Assembly (NCBI GenBank): GCA_027946355.1
Contig: JAPEUS010000023.1
Location: 186,001 to 250,000 of the forward strand
Length of the DNA: 64,000 bases
Direction of reading: 5' to 3'
Source: Collariella sp. IMI 366227
Taxonomy: Eukaryota; Ascomycota; Sordariomycetes; Sordariales; Chaetomiaceae
Shown here: positions 22,010-31,763 of the stretch, piece after piece
Layout: every line of letters begins with the position of its first letter
Position numbering within the stretch: position 1 is the first letter of the stretch
Program-made: the position numbers and the translations under genes
Notes under the pieces: generated by a model
Told to the model about the DNA's origin: nothing
The model's input: only the letters and a program-made list of their open reading frames with translations
Database searches by the model: none

Positions 22010-22845
22010 ATGAAAGTCCTCTTTGTCGGCGCATCAGGGACAATCGGAGGTGGCGTGTTGGACCAATGCCTTGCCCACCCTAACATCACAACCGTCATCG
22101 CCTTCGTGCGCCGCGACTTGCTTCCCGCCGTCACTGGTAACATCAAACTTCGATGCGTCATCAAGAAAGACTTTGCGCGCTGGGAGGACAACGAGCTCCG
22201 AGCGCATGCAGACGCTGCTGCCGTGATCTGGTACGCACCGATGCGCCCCTTGGTCCCCTCCACTCACTGACCTCTCGTTGCCAGGTGCATGGGGAGCTAC
22301 ACCGGAGACGCAACAGTGGACTTGGAATACCCGGTGGCCTTCCAACAGAGTTTTGGGCAGATACTTCAACAGAATCCAAGTCCCGAGCGGCCGTTCCGAT
22401 TCCTCCTTTTGAGCGGCAAGTTTGTGACCCGGAACCAGGACAAAACCTTGTGGTTCTTGGAAAAGCCTCGCAAGCTCAAGGTTCGTTTTGGCCCCATACC
22501 GCCCATATACCCCGAATCAAGACTGATTGCAGCCAGGGTCAACTCGAAAGCAAGACTATGAATCTCGCACAGCAACACCCTTCGCGATGGCAAGCGTACG
22601 TTGCGCGGCCCGGTGGTATCATTTCCAACGGCAAGATTGTAGGCCAGGATGGACTCGGTGCAGCGCTGGGCGGACTCGGTTCCATGCTTGGTAAGAACTG
22701 GGCGATCAAGCTCGAGGAGCTGGGGGCGTTTATGGCCGAAGCCGCCGCCAATGGCGGTGATGATGACGGGCTGATTGAGAATGCTCGCTTGGTGGAAAAA
22801 GGGAGGGAGTTATTAGGCAGACGGGCGCAATCGACCGCGCCATGA
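22010..22845 (+). CDS. NAD(P)-binding Rossmann protein (atypical SDR type)
   Basis: Probable oxidoreductase or redox-sensor-like protein, 241 aa; substrate unknown. Exons 22010-22230, 22285-22480, 22537-22845, with introns GTACGC..CCAG and GTTCGT..CCAG; all junctions keep frame. It opens with MKVLFVGASGTIGGGVL, a GxxGxxG dinucleotide site of the NmrA/atypical-SDR kind. WCMGSYTGD and RFLLLSGKFV follow. No Tyr-x-x-x-Lys dyad is seen in the usual place, so catalysis is uncertain. It runs tail-to-tail with the Zn2Cys6 regulator, 30 bases away. Confidence 0.8.
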
Positions 22846-22875
22846 TGTTTGGTTCTCTTCGGACCGTCTTGCTAA

Positions 22876-24814
22876 TCACCGCTCATTGGAGAAGGCCAAA
22901 TCAAACACCCGAGCGGCCTTATTGTGCGTATCAAAAGCCTTTCGAAACGACGAAAGCAGCATGTCCTCTAGACCTGACCTCTTTCGAGTTGTGCCAATTC
23001 CCAGGAGGGTATGTTCGCTTAGCCTTGTGTCCAATATGACTGTCCCTTCCAATTTATTGGAAGAAGCCAGCAATGCCGAGAGAACCGTAGCGCTCTGTTT
23101 CGCAATATGTTCCCTTTCGCAACTCAGGCCAAGTGCCTCCTGGGAGTGCATGAATTGATCCAGGAGAGCCCTGTCCGAGCTGTAGGCCTGCTTTCTCGAT
23201 GTTGCTGCGCCATGGCCGGCCTCGGTGAGCAATATAGTGACGGCTGCCAGGAACGCCGTGATATCAATGATTTTGCAGCGCGGTTGCCCCTTTCCATCTT
23301 TTTGCAATCCAAAATACCAATGCAAGATGATGCGTGACGCCTCCAGGCACCTGTCCTTGCTGTATTCCTGGTCGCCGGTCCCGTCTGAAAAGGCAAAAGG
23401 CAGATGAATAAAGATGCGGATCAGGAAGAAATGAAGATGACACATGAGTCGGCTGTAATCTTTTGCGGACTCGAAGGACCGGCCAAGGCGAAGAGTCGGG
23501 GTCCGCTGCCAAGCGCCCGGCATTGAATCCCAGAGCTCGTCGAGAAGTCGATCGATCTCACGTGCAGGTTCGTAGTCGTGTTGGTCCAAAAAGCGATTTT
23601 TGGCAAGGCGAGCCACGATGGGATAAAATTCCCGTTCAAATTTGGCATCGACATTTCCATGTTGGTCGTCCGCGTCGCCATTGCGACCGAACGGCTCGCT
23701 ACCAAGCACAGGTTCGAGGCCGAGTAGCAGACTAAGATAGCAATCCCCGGCAATCGTGTCAAGCCACAGGCGTCTTTGGGCAGCCAATTTGTAGGACGGA
23801 CCTTGTCGGGATGAGCTGGCGTAACTATTGCGGAAGCCCTTGATCTTGGCCACGTCGAGAGCACGTCTGAAGCTCAGCCAGGCTTTTCGAAAGGCGCCTT
23901 CGTTGATGTAAATCATGCCCAGCATATGAAGACATTCGAGACCATCGGAAGAGCACACCATCTCCTCCTGTACCAACACAAGGGAGTTGACCGTGGACAC
24001 GTAGCATTGGATCGTCGTTTCCACGTCCGGCGTCTGGAGCGATTGGGCGTCGAAGTCCGGCGGAAGCTGTTGCATGTATAATGCCAGATACAGGAGGGCT
24101 TTGGCGAGATCCATTGTGCTGCCATGAGAGATAGCAACCATGTTCAGGTCCGGGATAGACTCATTCGGTCTGAAAATTGACCCAGGAGGGCACCACCTGA
24201 GACCCCAGAGCCATGCCGTAGTGTTGGCGAAAATTGCATTGGCGTCTTGTTGGCATGGCAGGAGAGCCGCGAGAGCCTGATTGGCACCAACCTGCTGCCC
24301 GAGAGAGGGTAGGCTGGGTTTCTCGAGAGGGGAAAGATAGGAAGGAGACAGCAAGTCCATGGTTGGCATTTCATCCCAGAATGAAGACTCGGTGCCAAAA
24401 TGGCCGCCGAAAGAGCCGAAGTCGAAAAGGGGCGTGGCCAGACTATCGAGCCCTAGAGATGCTCGTGAGTCCTGAAGTTGAACCAGTTTGGCAAGCATGC
24501 CTTCAATGCGTTCTAACCGCTCGTCTTGCTTACTGTCAACTTTTCGGGCAGGAGGTTCGCAGCCCGCCGCCTTTGCTGATGCTGATGGCTGGTCTAGGGT
24601 GCAGCTGGCGCCGGTCTTGATGCAGGCTGCGCAGGCCGCGACGTCCTCAGTTGTGAGCTGGCATTTGACCTTGCGACTTCTGCCTATGATCCGATGATCA
24701 ACGTTAATGAAACAAACTGGCATCAAGACCGGTCATCGTACATTGGTAGCAGCTTCTGGTGTCGCGCCGTAAGCGTTTGCGAGACGGACCCTGAAGATCG
24801 TTGGATGCTTGCAT
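22876..24814 (-). CDS. Zn2Cys6 transcription factor
   Basis: Predicted nuclear regulator of 626 aa. ATG 24814; exon 1 24814-24742, intron 24741-24684 (GTACGA..ATAG), exon 2 24683-22876. The binuclear cluster spans the intron: C22, C25, C32, C42, C45, C52 in a CX2CX6CX9CX2CX6C arrangement after a basic segment SRKRLRR. A serine/alanine linker and a short coiled segment (RLERIEGMLAKLVQLQ) follow. The rest fits a fungal regulator middle-homology region (AWLSFRRALDVAK, HFFLIRIFIHLPF). Clean frame. It overlaps no gene but nearly meets the NAD(P)-binding gene, which it may regulate (inference). Confidence 0.9.
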
Positions 24815-25062
24815 GTTCTTAACTGAACAGTTGTGACGAGACCACCTTGCCTTGTCACCTCTTGTTGGAAAGAAAGTCCGTACGGCTGTTAAGGATATAC
24901 CTGATTCGGAGCCTTTGGGAGGGGGCAAACTTGCAGGCAATTTCAAAGGTGCCAACGTCGGCGGTGGAATCCCGTGACCCAGTAGAATAGGGGGTGGGCG
25001 GCCCGTGCCCTTCGCAGAAGAGTGGGTTGCTGTAAGTTTGGAAGCCAAGTCCCACGAGTATT
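24815..25062. other. Spacer between Zn2Cys6 gene and copia LTR
   Basis: About 250 bases upstream of the regulator start. The LTR at 25063 sits within its probable promoter region. Confidence 0.5.
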
Positions 25063-25284
25063 TGTTGGAACAGCAGGGTGGCTGGTCGGGAGTGATGGGT
25101 CACCAGAGGATGGAGCAAAATAAGCGGCAAAGAGGGCTCTCGCGATGGGTTCGACTGATCATCTGTTGATTCAATGATTAACTCTCTTCAGTCTTCTAGA
25201 AGAGGGGTTTTTGACTGGGGGCTGAGCCCAATAGGGCCCAAAATCCAACCGCAATTTCGGCCCGGGGACCCGGTGGTTCTGACA
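25063..25284 (-). repeat. Copia LTR (3' LTR of the truncated element)
   Basis: A 222-base unit starting TGTTGGAACA and ending GGTTCTGACA (TG..CA). It is an inverted relative of the solo LTR at 33938-34159 and the same length. Read on the minus strand it lies downstream of the copia RNase H coding remnant, so it is that element's 3' LTR. Differences from the solo copy are largely C/T and G/A. Confidence 0.85.
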
Positions 25285-26640
25285 TACTCCCTAAGGGCAA
25301 GCCGCAGCTTGCCCTGCCCAATTCGGTAATACCTGAAGCTATTCCCACTTCCGAGGTCCTCCTTCTGCCACCTCATCGTGGTGTTGCAGTCCTCTCCTGG
25401 TTCCAGCCTCCCTGTGTGAGACTCTTTGGTCCGCTTGGTAGCTGGATTGGTTCAAAATGGCGTCCACAGTGGTCTTTGCCGTACTGAAAAGGCCTTTTTC
25501 TGACTTGGTGCCGCACCCCCTGAAGTTCTCTAAGTAGGGCTCTCTGCGGGCTTTCCTCTGGCCGTGGTGAGACTCTGGATTGGCACCAAAATGAGCATCG
25601 TGATGAAATTATGGTGGTTGTCAGCCGTAAGGGCCTTCGTCAGTCCGTCGGCCACCATTTGCTTTGAGAGCACGTGTTCCACGTTGATCCTTCCTCGCTG
25701 AGCTTCTTGTCGTAACCAGTGGTTGTGGATGTCAACGTGCCGTAGCTTTGTCTGCAGTGTTGCAATCCCGGTGTTCACTAGTCGAATCGTTTGCGTATCA
25801 TCGCACTCGATCGTGACCAGGTTGTCGTCGAACAGAACGTCCAGTCAGGAGTCGTTGGATGAACAATCCTTCCTTGGCTGCCTGAGCCAGTGTGAGGAGT
25901 TCTGCCTTTGTGGTTGAGCTTGTCACGGTATTTGTTTGCTTGTACGCCATGCAATAAACCCACTGTACAGGGTAATCGCGTATCCTTGGAAGCTCTTGCT
26001 GTCGATGGAGTTGTCGGCGAAGGAGGCATCGCTGGCCACGCGGAGGTCGTACCGCAGTGTAGAGCACTGAGCCAACCTTCTTCTAGTAAAAGGTCGTTAA
26101 GCCCTTGGTAGCGATGCCGTCGTACGGGAGCAGTCCGTTCGTGGTCATTGGTGTACGTGGATATGCTTCTGACTATGTGAGTTTGATGATCTTCTCAATG
26201 TATGACGTCTGAGACAGCCATATCAACCCCTTCCTTCGGTTCCGATGAACCTCGATATTTAGGAACTAACGCAGTTCGTTGCCTCTTGTCAACTGGTACT
26301 TTGACTTGAGTTTCCTGGCTGCTTTATCCACAGTCGCTTGCTTCTCTTTGCGGTATGCGATGACGGTGTCGTCGACGTAATAAAAGACAATGCACTGGTC
26401 CTTCAATATCATGCAGGGCTCGTGAGGGACTGGCTTAAACCCAAAGTCTTGACGGTTGCCTGTAGTTCCTTTTGCCAAGGATGAGAGACTTCCGTAAGCC
26501 GTATAGAGCTCTCTGAAGTTTCAAGACTGTCCCAGGCTTGCGGTACCCTCCTGGCATCTCCATATATACTTCCTACTTGCCGACTTCGAAACCAGGCTTC
26601 AACAACCCGCTCTCGATAACGCCAAGGAAGCAAAAAGGCT
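25285..26640 (-). mobile_element. Ty1/copia retrotransposon remnant (RT and RNase H end)
   Basis: On the minus strand, degraded copia polyprotein: VYMEMPGGYRKPGTVLKLQ and RALYGLRKS, then FKPVPHEPCM, FYYVDDTVIAYRKEK (the YVDD polymerase motif, about 26350), and the RNase H end with QTKLRHVDIHNHWLRQE and KQMVADGLTKAL near 25650. Frames change and stops interrupt, so it is inactive. The 5' part (gag, integrase, 5' LTR) is missing; the sequence is replaced near 26640 by a LINE fragment in the opposite orientation. Confidence 0.85.
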
Positions 26641-27476
26641 TCAGGGACCATTGTCCATGCAGCTTGCAGCAAGATACGCCGGAGGTTTACTCAAGGCCGA
26701 GCAACAGGGGCCGACCACGGGCCTTTAGGCCACAGAGGCCGACAGCGGTAAAAGAGGCCGCAGGAGTAATAGCACATTGGACCGGGGGAACCACCGACAT
26801 GGACAGGGTAGTCGAGGAGGCTTGGAGAGAGAGATGGCAGAGGGACGAGACGGCCGGGCGACGACGAGACCAGCGGACGACCTCGACCACCAGCAGAAGA
26901 CTCTATTCAAGGACAAGACTCTTAAGAAGCACGAGGGACTGAGCAAAGCGAAGAGCTCGCTGTTGGTCCAAGTCCGAACTGGGGACATAGGCCTTCGGGA
27001 CTTCTTGTTCAAACGGGGAGTCCCAAGTGTGCTGACGCCCTGCTGCGAGTGCGGCGAAGGGCGGGAGACTGCTGAACACCTGGTGGTGTGGTGTTTGGCC
27101 CCACCGTTGACTCGGACGTGGGAGAGAGCAGAAGTCAGGACGCGACGAGACTTTTACTCTATTCTACAGGGTGCCAGTCCTTCGACTGCTCGGCTGACGA
27201 GGAGGATACTGGGCTGGCTGATGGATTTAGGAAGACTGCCGATGTACAGCTTGGCTAGGAAGCTCGAGCTGGAGTAGGCAATCTGACTCCCACCGGTCGG
27301 AGGCCAAGGGGCCTTCTCTTTTTGTATTTCGCAGGCTCATTCACTGACTTCTTCCCTTAATCATCGGTATAGGTTTTTTTTACCCGGCCCGCAAGGGCGC
27401 GGTTTTTCCTGTATAGTAAATGTCTGAGGGTCCGACATGCCTGCAGGGCACAGCGGTGTAGGAATAATAATAATAA
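26641..27476 (+). mobile_element. Tad-like LINE, 3' end fragment
   Basis: Plus-strand frames at about 26730-27277 carry the C-terminal region of fungal Tad/L1-clade ORF2: AHWTGGTTDMDRVVEEAWR, KHEGLSKAKSSLLVQVRTG, GLRDFLFKRGVP and a CCHC-like knuckle CCECGEG..TAEHLVVWC, ending at TAG 27277. One frame change occurs near 26870. A 3' UTR of about 180 bases ends in an (AAT)n tail near 27465-27476, typical of some LINE insertions. 5' truncated, opposite to the copia remnant it abuts. Confidence 0.75.
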
Positions 27477-28083
27477 TATTCCAACATTGTCCACGCAAAC
27501 ACACCGTGACGATAAAGCATAAGGCTGCCAAAATAAAGCGCCAGGCATAGGACGGTTCCCACTAGAAGTTTTCAAAAACTAATTACAGGCTTGACAAATT
27601 GACACTCGGCATTAAGCTCTTCGGACCTGACCATTTCTCAGCAGTAACTCCAGATTATTCATAGTTAACGTTAGGATGCAAACAGCATCCTCAAGGCTCG
27701 GAAACCAGTGTCGCCTGGATTTAGCCGATGGCACCGCCTCTCCCCTCTTCCACCATTACGACCAGCCTAAGCCTAAGACAGGAACGTTTAACCAAACAAC
27801 CAGGTTACGCTTGGCTCAAAGGAGTGGTTGGCCCGAAGTCAGCCCTGCCATCCTATTAGCCAAGGCGACATGGTTATCACGCTGCTGCAACAGAGGAACC
27901 ATGGCATGAGCTCATGCAGGAACCAGCCAGCGCATGGGAACAATGGGGGCCGTGGGGACGCCAATCCACTGGCCAGCATCATGTTCTTTAAGAACCGATC
28001 TTTCTGTTCCGCGCAGAATGGCATCTTCCCCACCTCCGCCTCTTTCTGGTCAGTAGTCCCGCGCCTGACCTATCTCTTCCACA
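27477..28083. other. Promoter-side intergenic region of the second FAD oxidase
   Basis: About 600 bases between the LINE tail and ATG 28084. No gene or repeat recognised. Confidence 0.5.
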
Positions 28084-30012
28084 ATGAGGGGTAGTCTACT
28101 AAGCCTTTTGTGCGGCACGCTCCTGCTCGCGCAGAATGCCCTCGCTCAAGAAGCAGTGTCGGTTGCTGGGTACAAGAACCCAAAATGGGTACTGCGGAAG
28201 GAGGACGGCAACAGCTTCGCCTGCAAGTGCTCCCCGGGGGATTACTGCTGGCCCAACAAAGACCAATGGCAGAAGCTCAACCATACCGTGGGCGGCAACC
28301 TCCAGGTCAACATCCCCCCCGGCGCACCATGCTACAACATCTTTAAGGGTCCCTTGGGCGACATTAACACCTACAACGCCGCAGAGTGCGACAAGGTGAC
28401 GTCCAACTGGTACAATGAGCAGTTCCAGTAAGTCTGCCGCTCTCCCGATCCCTCACCACATGAAGTTCTGATCAACCCCACAGAGTCGGGTTGCCCGCCG
28501 CCGGTCTCTGGACCTACTTCACCAACGACACCTGCCGCCCGACGACCAACCCATCTGACACGTGTACACTAGGGTATTACCCCGTCATGGTTGTTATGTC
28601 CAAAACTGTCAGCCACATCCAGGCTGGCATCAACTTCGCCCGTGAGAACAACCTGCGCCTGATCATCCGCAACACTGGCCACGACTTCCTCGGCCGCAGC
28701 GTCGGCTGGGGTGCTCTGGTTATCAACACACATGGCTTCAAGGATATTAAGTTCAGCAAGTCGTGGCGCGGTGCGTGCGATTACACCGGATCCGCTGTGA
28801 CTGTCGGTGCTGGCGTCCAAGCCTTCGAGGTCCTAAAGCAGGCCAATGCCATGAAGCCTCCCAAGATAATGGTTACTGGAGAGTGCGCGGTAAGCTAGTC
28901 GGGTTACTTAAACTGTTCAGCTTGCGAATAACTGACCATCAAACCAGACTGTTGGGGTGGCTGGTGGTCTCGTCCAAGGCGGTGGCCACGGCCCTCTAAC
29001 CAACTTCTACGGCTTTCTGGCCGATACTGCCCTTCAGTTTAAGGTCATCACCGCGGACGGCCATCTGAAGACCGCCAACGCCAAAACAAACTCCGACCTT
29101 TTCTGGGCCCTGCGCGGCGGCGGCCCAGCTGCCTTTGCAGTCATCGTCGAAGCGACCTATAAAATCTTCGACGACAAGCCCAGCTCCGGCATCCACATGG
29201 ACATTGACAACACCCATACAAGCTCCCCCGCCAGCTTTTGGGAAGCCGTGCGTATCTTCCACAGCTATAGCACTTACTTCGTCGACAACGGTCTCTACAT
29301 CTACTACGAGCTCGGCACCGCCGGCCACAATCTGCACGTGCACCCCATTGTAGGCATCGGTAAGACCCCCGCCGAACTCGACACCGTCGTTGCCCCGATG
29401 TTTGCCGACCTCGCAAGGATTGGCATTCACCCGACCACCAGCAAGGCCAACTTCGCGACGTTCTACGACCTCTTCAACGCCATGTTTGAAATTGAAGTCG
29501 CCGGCAACTCGGCGCTCACGGGTGGGTGGACTATCGGCCGCGAGGATGTTGAGAGCAACCATAGCGCTATCGTCTCCGCCTTTCAGACTGTCGTTGGCGC
29601 TGGGTCTTTCATGGTCGGACACATGTGGAGCGCCGGACACGGGCTGCCTGAAAAAGAGTGGGCAAACAGCGCGGTGAACCCCCGCTTCCGGAACGTCGTC
29701 GACAAGCTGATTACTATCGTCCCTGTTGGCGGCAATGCCCCGCTTGCGGATAAGGCGGCTGCTCAGCATAAGCTGACGCATGTGGTGGATGCGGCGCTGC
29801 GGAATGCTGCCCCGAATGGGTGCGCGTATATCAATGAGGCGGATCCATATGAGCCGGACTGGCAAAATGCGTTTTGGGGGACGAATTATGCGGCGTTGCG
29901 TAAGTTGCGCCGGAAGTATGACCCTGAGGGGGTTTTCTACGCGGTTTCAACTCCGGGGACAGAGAAGTGGACTCAGATTGAGACGGGGACTAGGCTTTGT
30001 CTGAAGTTGTAG
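28084..30012 (+). CDS. Secreted FAD-binding oxidoreductase, bicovalent type (isoamyl-alcohol-oxidase-like)
   Basis: 604 aa in three exons: 28084-28427, 28484-28889, 28948-30012 (introns GTAAGT..ACAG and GTAAGC..CCAG), no frame problem. Signal peptide MRGSLLSLLCGTLLLAQNALA. FAD domain: IIRNTGHDFLGRS with H181 as the histidyl-FAD link; GECATVGVAGGLVQGGGHGP with C249 as the cysteinyl-FAD link. Both anchors are present, so bicovalent flavin is expected. The C-terminal BBE block has AYINEADPYEPDWQ and LRRKYDPEGVFYA. The overall form matches fungal secreted oxidases annotated as isoamyl alcohol oxidase; the true substrate is not visible. It lies between transposons but looks intact. Confidence 0.92.
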
Positions 30013-30103
30013 GAACGGATTTCTGGATAGATTGGACGGAAGTCAGTTCTTCGAGAATGTAACTAGTTAATTAGTTAGTGACATAGTTAACAAACTGTTG
30101 ATA

Positions 30104-31127
30104 ACTAACGTACTTGCATAACGGGTCGGCCAGCATAACGAGTCGGCCACTTTTCCTAAACCTCTAACGTTATTACTTTATATAAGTCAATTCAACTACA
30201 ATAGCGCAGATCAATTAAAACTACTCGGAGTCGCTTTCCTCAGACATCTCGCACACTACTTGACAGGTTCGTACATTATGGCCAGGCTTCTTGCAGTTGC
30301 TGCAGAGCCGAACGTGCGGCTCACCTGCATTCGTACGACCACCGCTCCGAGACGTTTCCTCGCAATCCTGACCACCAAGTCCCCGATCAGCTATCAAAAC
30401 CGTCGCCTCTTGTAAACTAAGTGATCCTCCATTTGGCAGACGTGTTTTTTTTTATCCTGCGTCGCTTGCTTTGCCGCTCATTTGCCGTACGAAGCTCCTT
30501 GTTCTCGGCCCGGAGCAATACCATCTCGTACGCCAATTTCGAGATGCTCTTTGCCTGCAAGTCGATGACGTCGAAAATATGGGTAGGAGAGCTGCCTTGA
30601 TGGTTTTCAATCTTGCGCTTGAGATCTTCGCATTGGGTCCTCTGGTAATCGATTCGACGTCGGAAACGCGTCGTAAGCTCGGGATGTCGTTTCACGAAGC
30701 CGTTCGCCCATCGGGGTCCGACACGCGACGCGTCGCGCGTCGTACGAAGGCGATCTGCCATTTCTCGAACATCGGAGAGCCGGGGCTGAAATCCTCGCGT
30801 ATCAAGGTTGAGTACCCTCTCAAGAAGCACTTTTTCTTCCAAGTCGGTCAATTTCCGAAGGTTGGCAGGTAATTCGCATCGTGGTTGCTTTCCAGCGCGT
30901 CGGTCTTGGAGCGAGCTTCGTGGAATCTCGTAGATCGTAGCAGCTTTTCGCATGGAAAGTTTGGGGTCTTTGTCAAGAGCTTTGAGTGCAAGAATAACGC
31001 GACTTTCTTTTGGAAGAGATTCCATTGCGTTTTGTGGATGAAATTGGCAACGAAGTTAAAAAGTTGTAAAGGGAAGAAAAGTGGCCGACTCGTTATGCTG
31101 GCCGACCCGTTATGCAAGTACGTTAGT
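30104..31127 (-). mobile_element. Internally deleted Fot1/pogo-like element with perfect TIRs
   Basis: A 1024-base unit flanked by TA on both sides (30102-30103, 31128-31129), the Tc1/mariner target duplication. Ends are perfect 52-base inverted repeats (30104-30155 and 31076-31127). Each end contains two copies of a 16-base unit, GCATAACGGGTCGGCC and GCATAACGAGTCGGCC. It encodes the DNA-binding and C-terminal parts of a transposase but lacks the DDE domain, so it is non-autonomous. Identical ends and intact flanks imply a recent insertion. Confidence 0.93.
30219..31025 (-). CDS. Catalytic-domain-less transposase derivative (HTH plus C-terminal zinc knuckle)
   Basis: ATG 31025. The first 202 codons give the psq/CENP-B-type DNA-binding region (KESRVILALKALDKDP, IPRSSLQDRRAGKQP, NLDTRGFQPRLSDVREMA, ANGFVKRHPELTTRF). 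Immediately after IDYQRTQCEDL the sequence jumps to KRKIENHQGSSPTHIFDV, the coiled tail that in the intact copy (56982-58625) follows the DDE domain. About 350 residues, including all three catalytic acids, are gone. The frame stops at 30417, but removing one A from the A9 run (30445-30453 on the other strand) opens it to TAG 30219 and adds a knuckle with CSNCKKPGHNVRTC. It may be a DNA-binding competitor of the full transposase (inference). Confidence 0.75.
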
Positions 31128-31763
31128 TAGTTCATACTAATCTTTTAATCTCCTAACCTCCCCATTCTCTAAACACCAGAAACCCGCTGAGTAAACAAAC
31201 CAAACATTGCAAGACTCTCCACAGCGAAACACTTTCTCACCCTGGTACTTCCCACCACACTCCAGAATCTGCCCAAGCCGCAATCTCTGGCCTTGCCTCC
31301 GGGCTAATGTGAAACGTTGAGGCTGAATTGGTGGTTCCAAAAGTTTGGTCGGCTTGGCATATGTTGGAGGAGGGAGTAGTTGCAGGAGGTTGCGGAATTG
31401 CGGGCTGACTCTTCTTCTGCCGTTCCACTTTCTGTGAGTTTGTGGTTCTGCTGTTTTAGGAATAAGTGGATTACGAGGCAAACTCCGGTGGGACGGGGAG
31501 AGAGGGCATGACAAGGAAATGGTTGGGACCAGAAAGCCTGCGGTGGACTTGTGGGTCAAAGAAGCGAGGTGGTTGAGGCAATAGGTTTAGTAACTCATAG
31601 AAAAGAAAGTAATAGGAGAGATGTCTGCCTCAGTTTGTATCCAAATGCAAGAACTTACCTTTTAATAGTTCCAAGGCAAAGACTGGAAGAAGAGAAAAAC
31701 AGTAACTTAACTAAAAGAAAAAAGGCCTAGGAAAGACAACAAGAAGAAAAAGAAAAGACAGAT
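31128..31763. other. Intergenic, about 0.6 kb, possible unassigned coding fragment
   Basis: A minus-strand open frame at 31137-31559 (140 codons, cysteines near its end in GEKVFRCGESCNVWF) is unrecognised and partly covered by another frame. It could be a further 3' exon of the next gene or noise; I leave it uncalled. Confidence 0.3.

Noticed and set aside
15000..30012. A secondary-metabolite gene cluster
   Set aside because: No PKS, NRPS, terpene synthase or other core enzyme is present, and the oxidases are separated by unrelated genes and transposons.
31137..31559. 140-codon minus-strand frame with cysteines
   Set aside because: No family recognised, overlapping frames, and no start with good context; possible 3' exon but not supportable.
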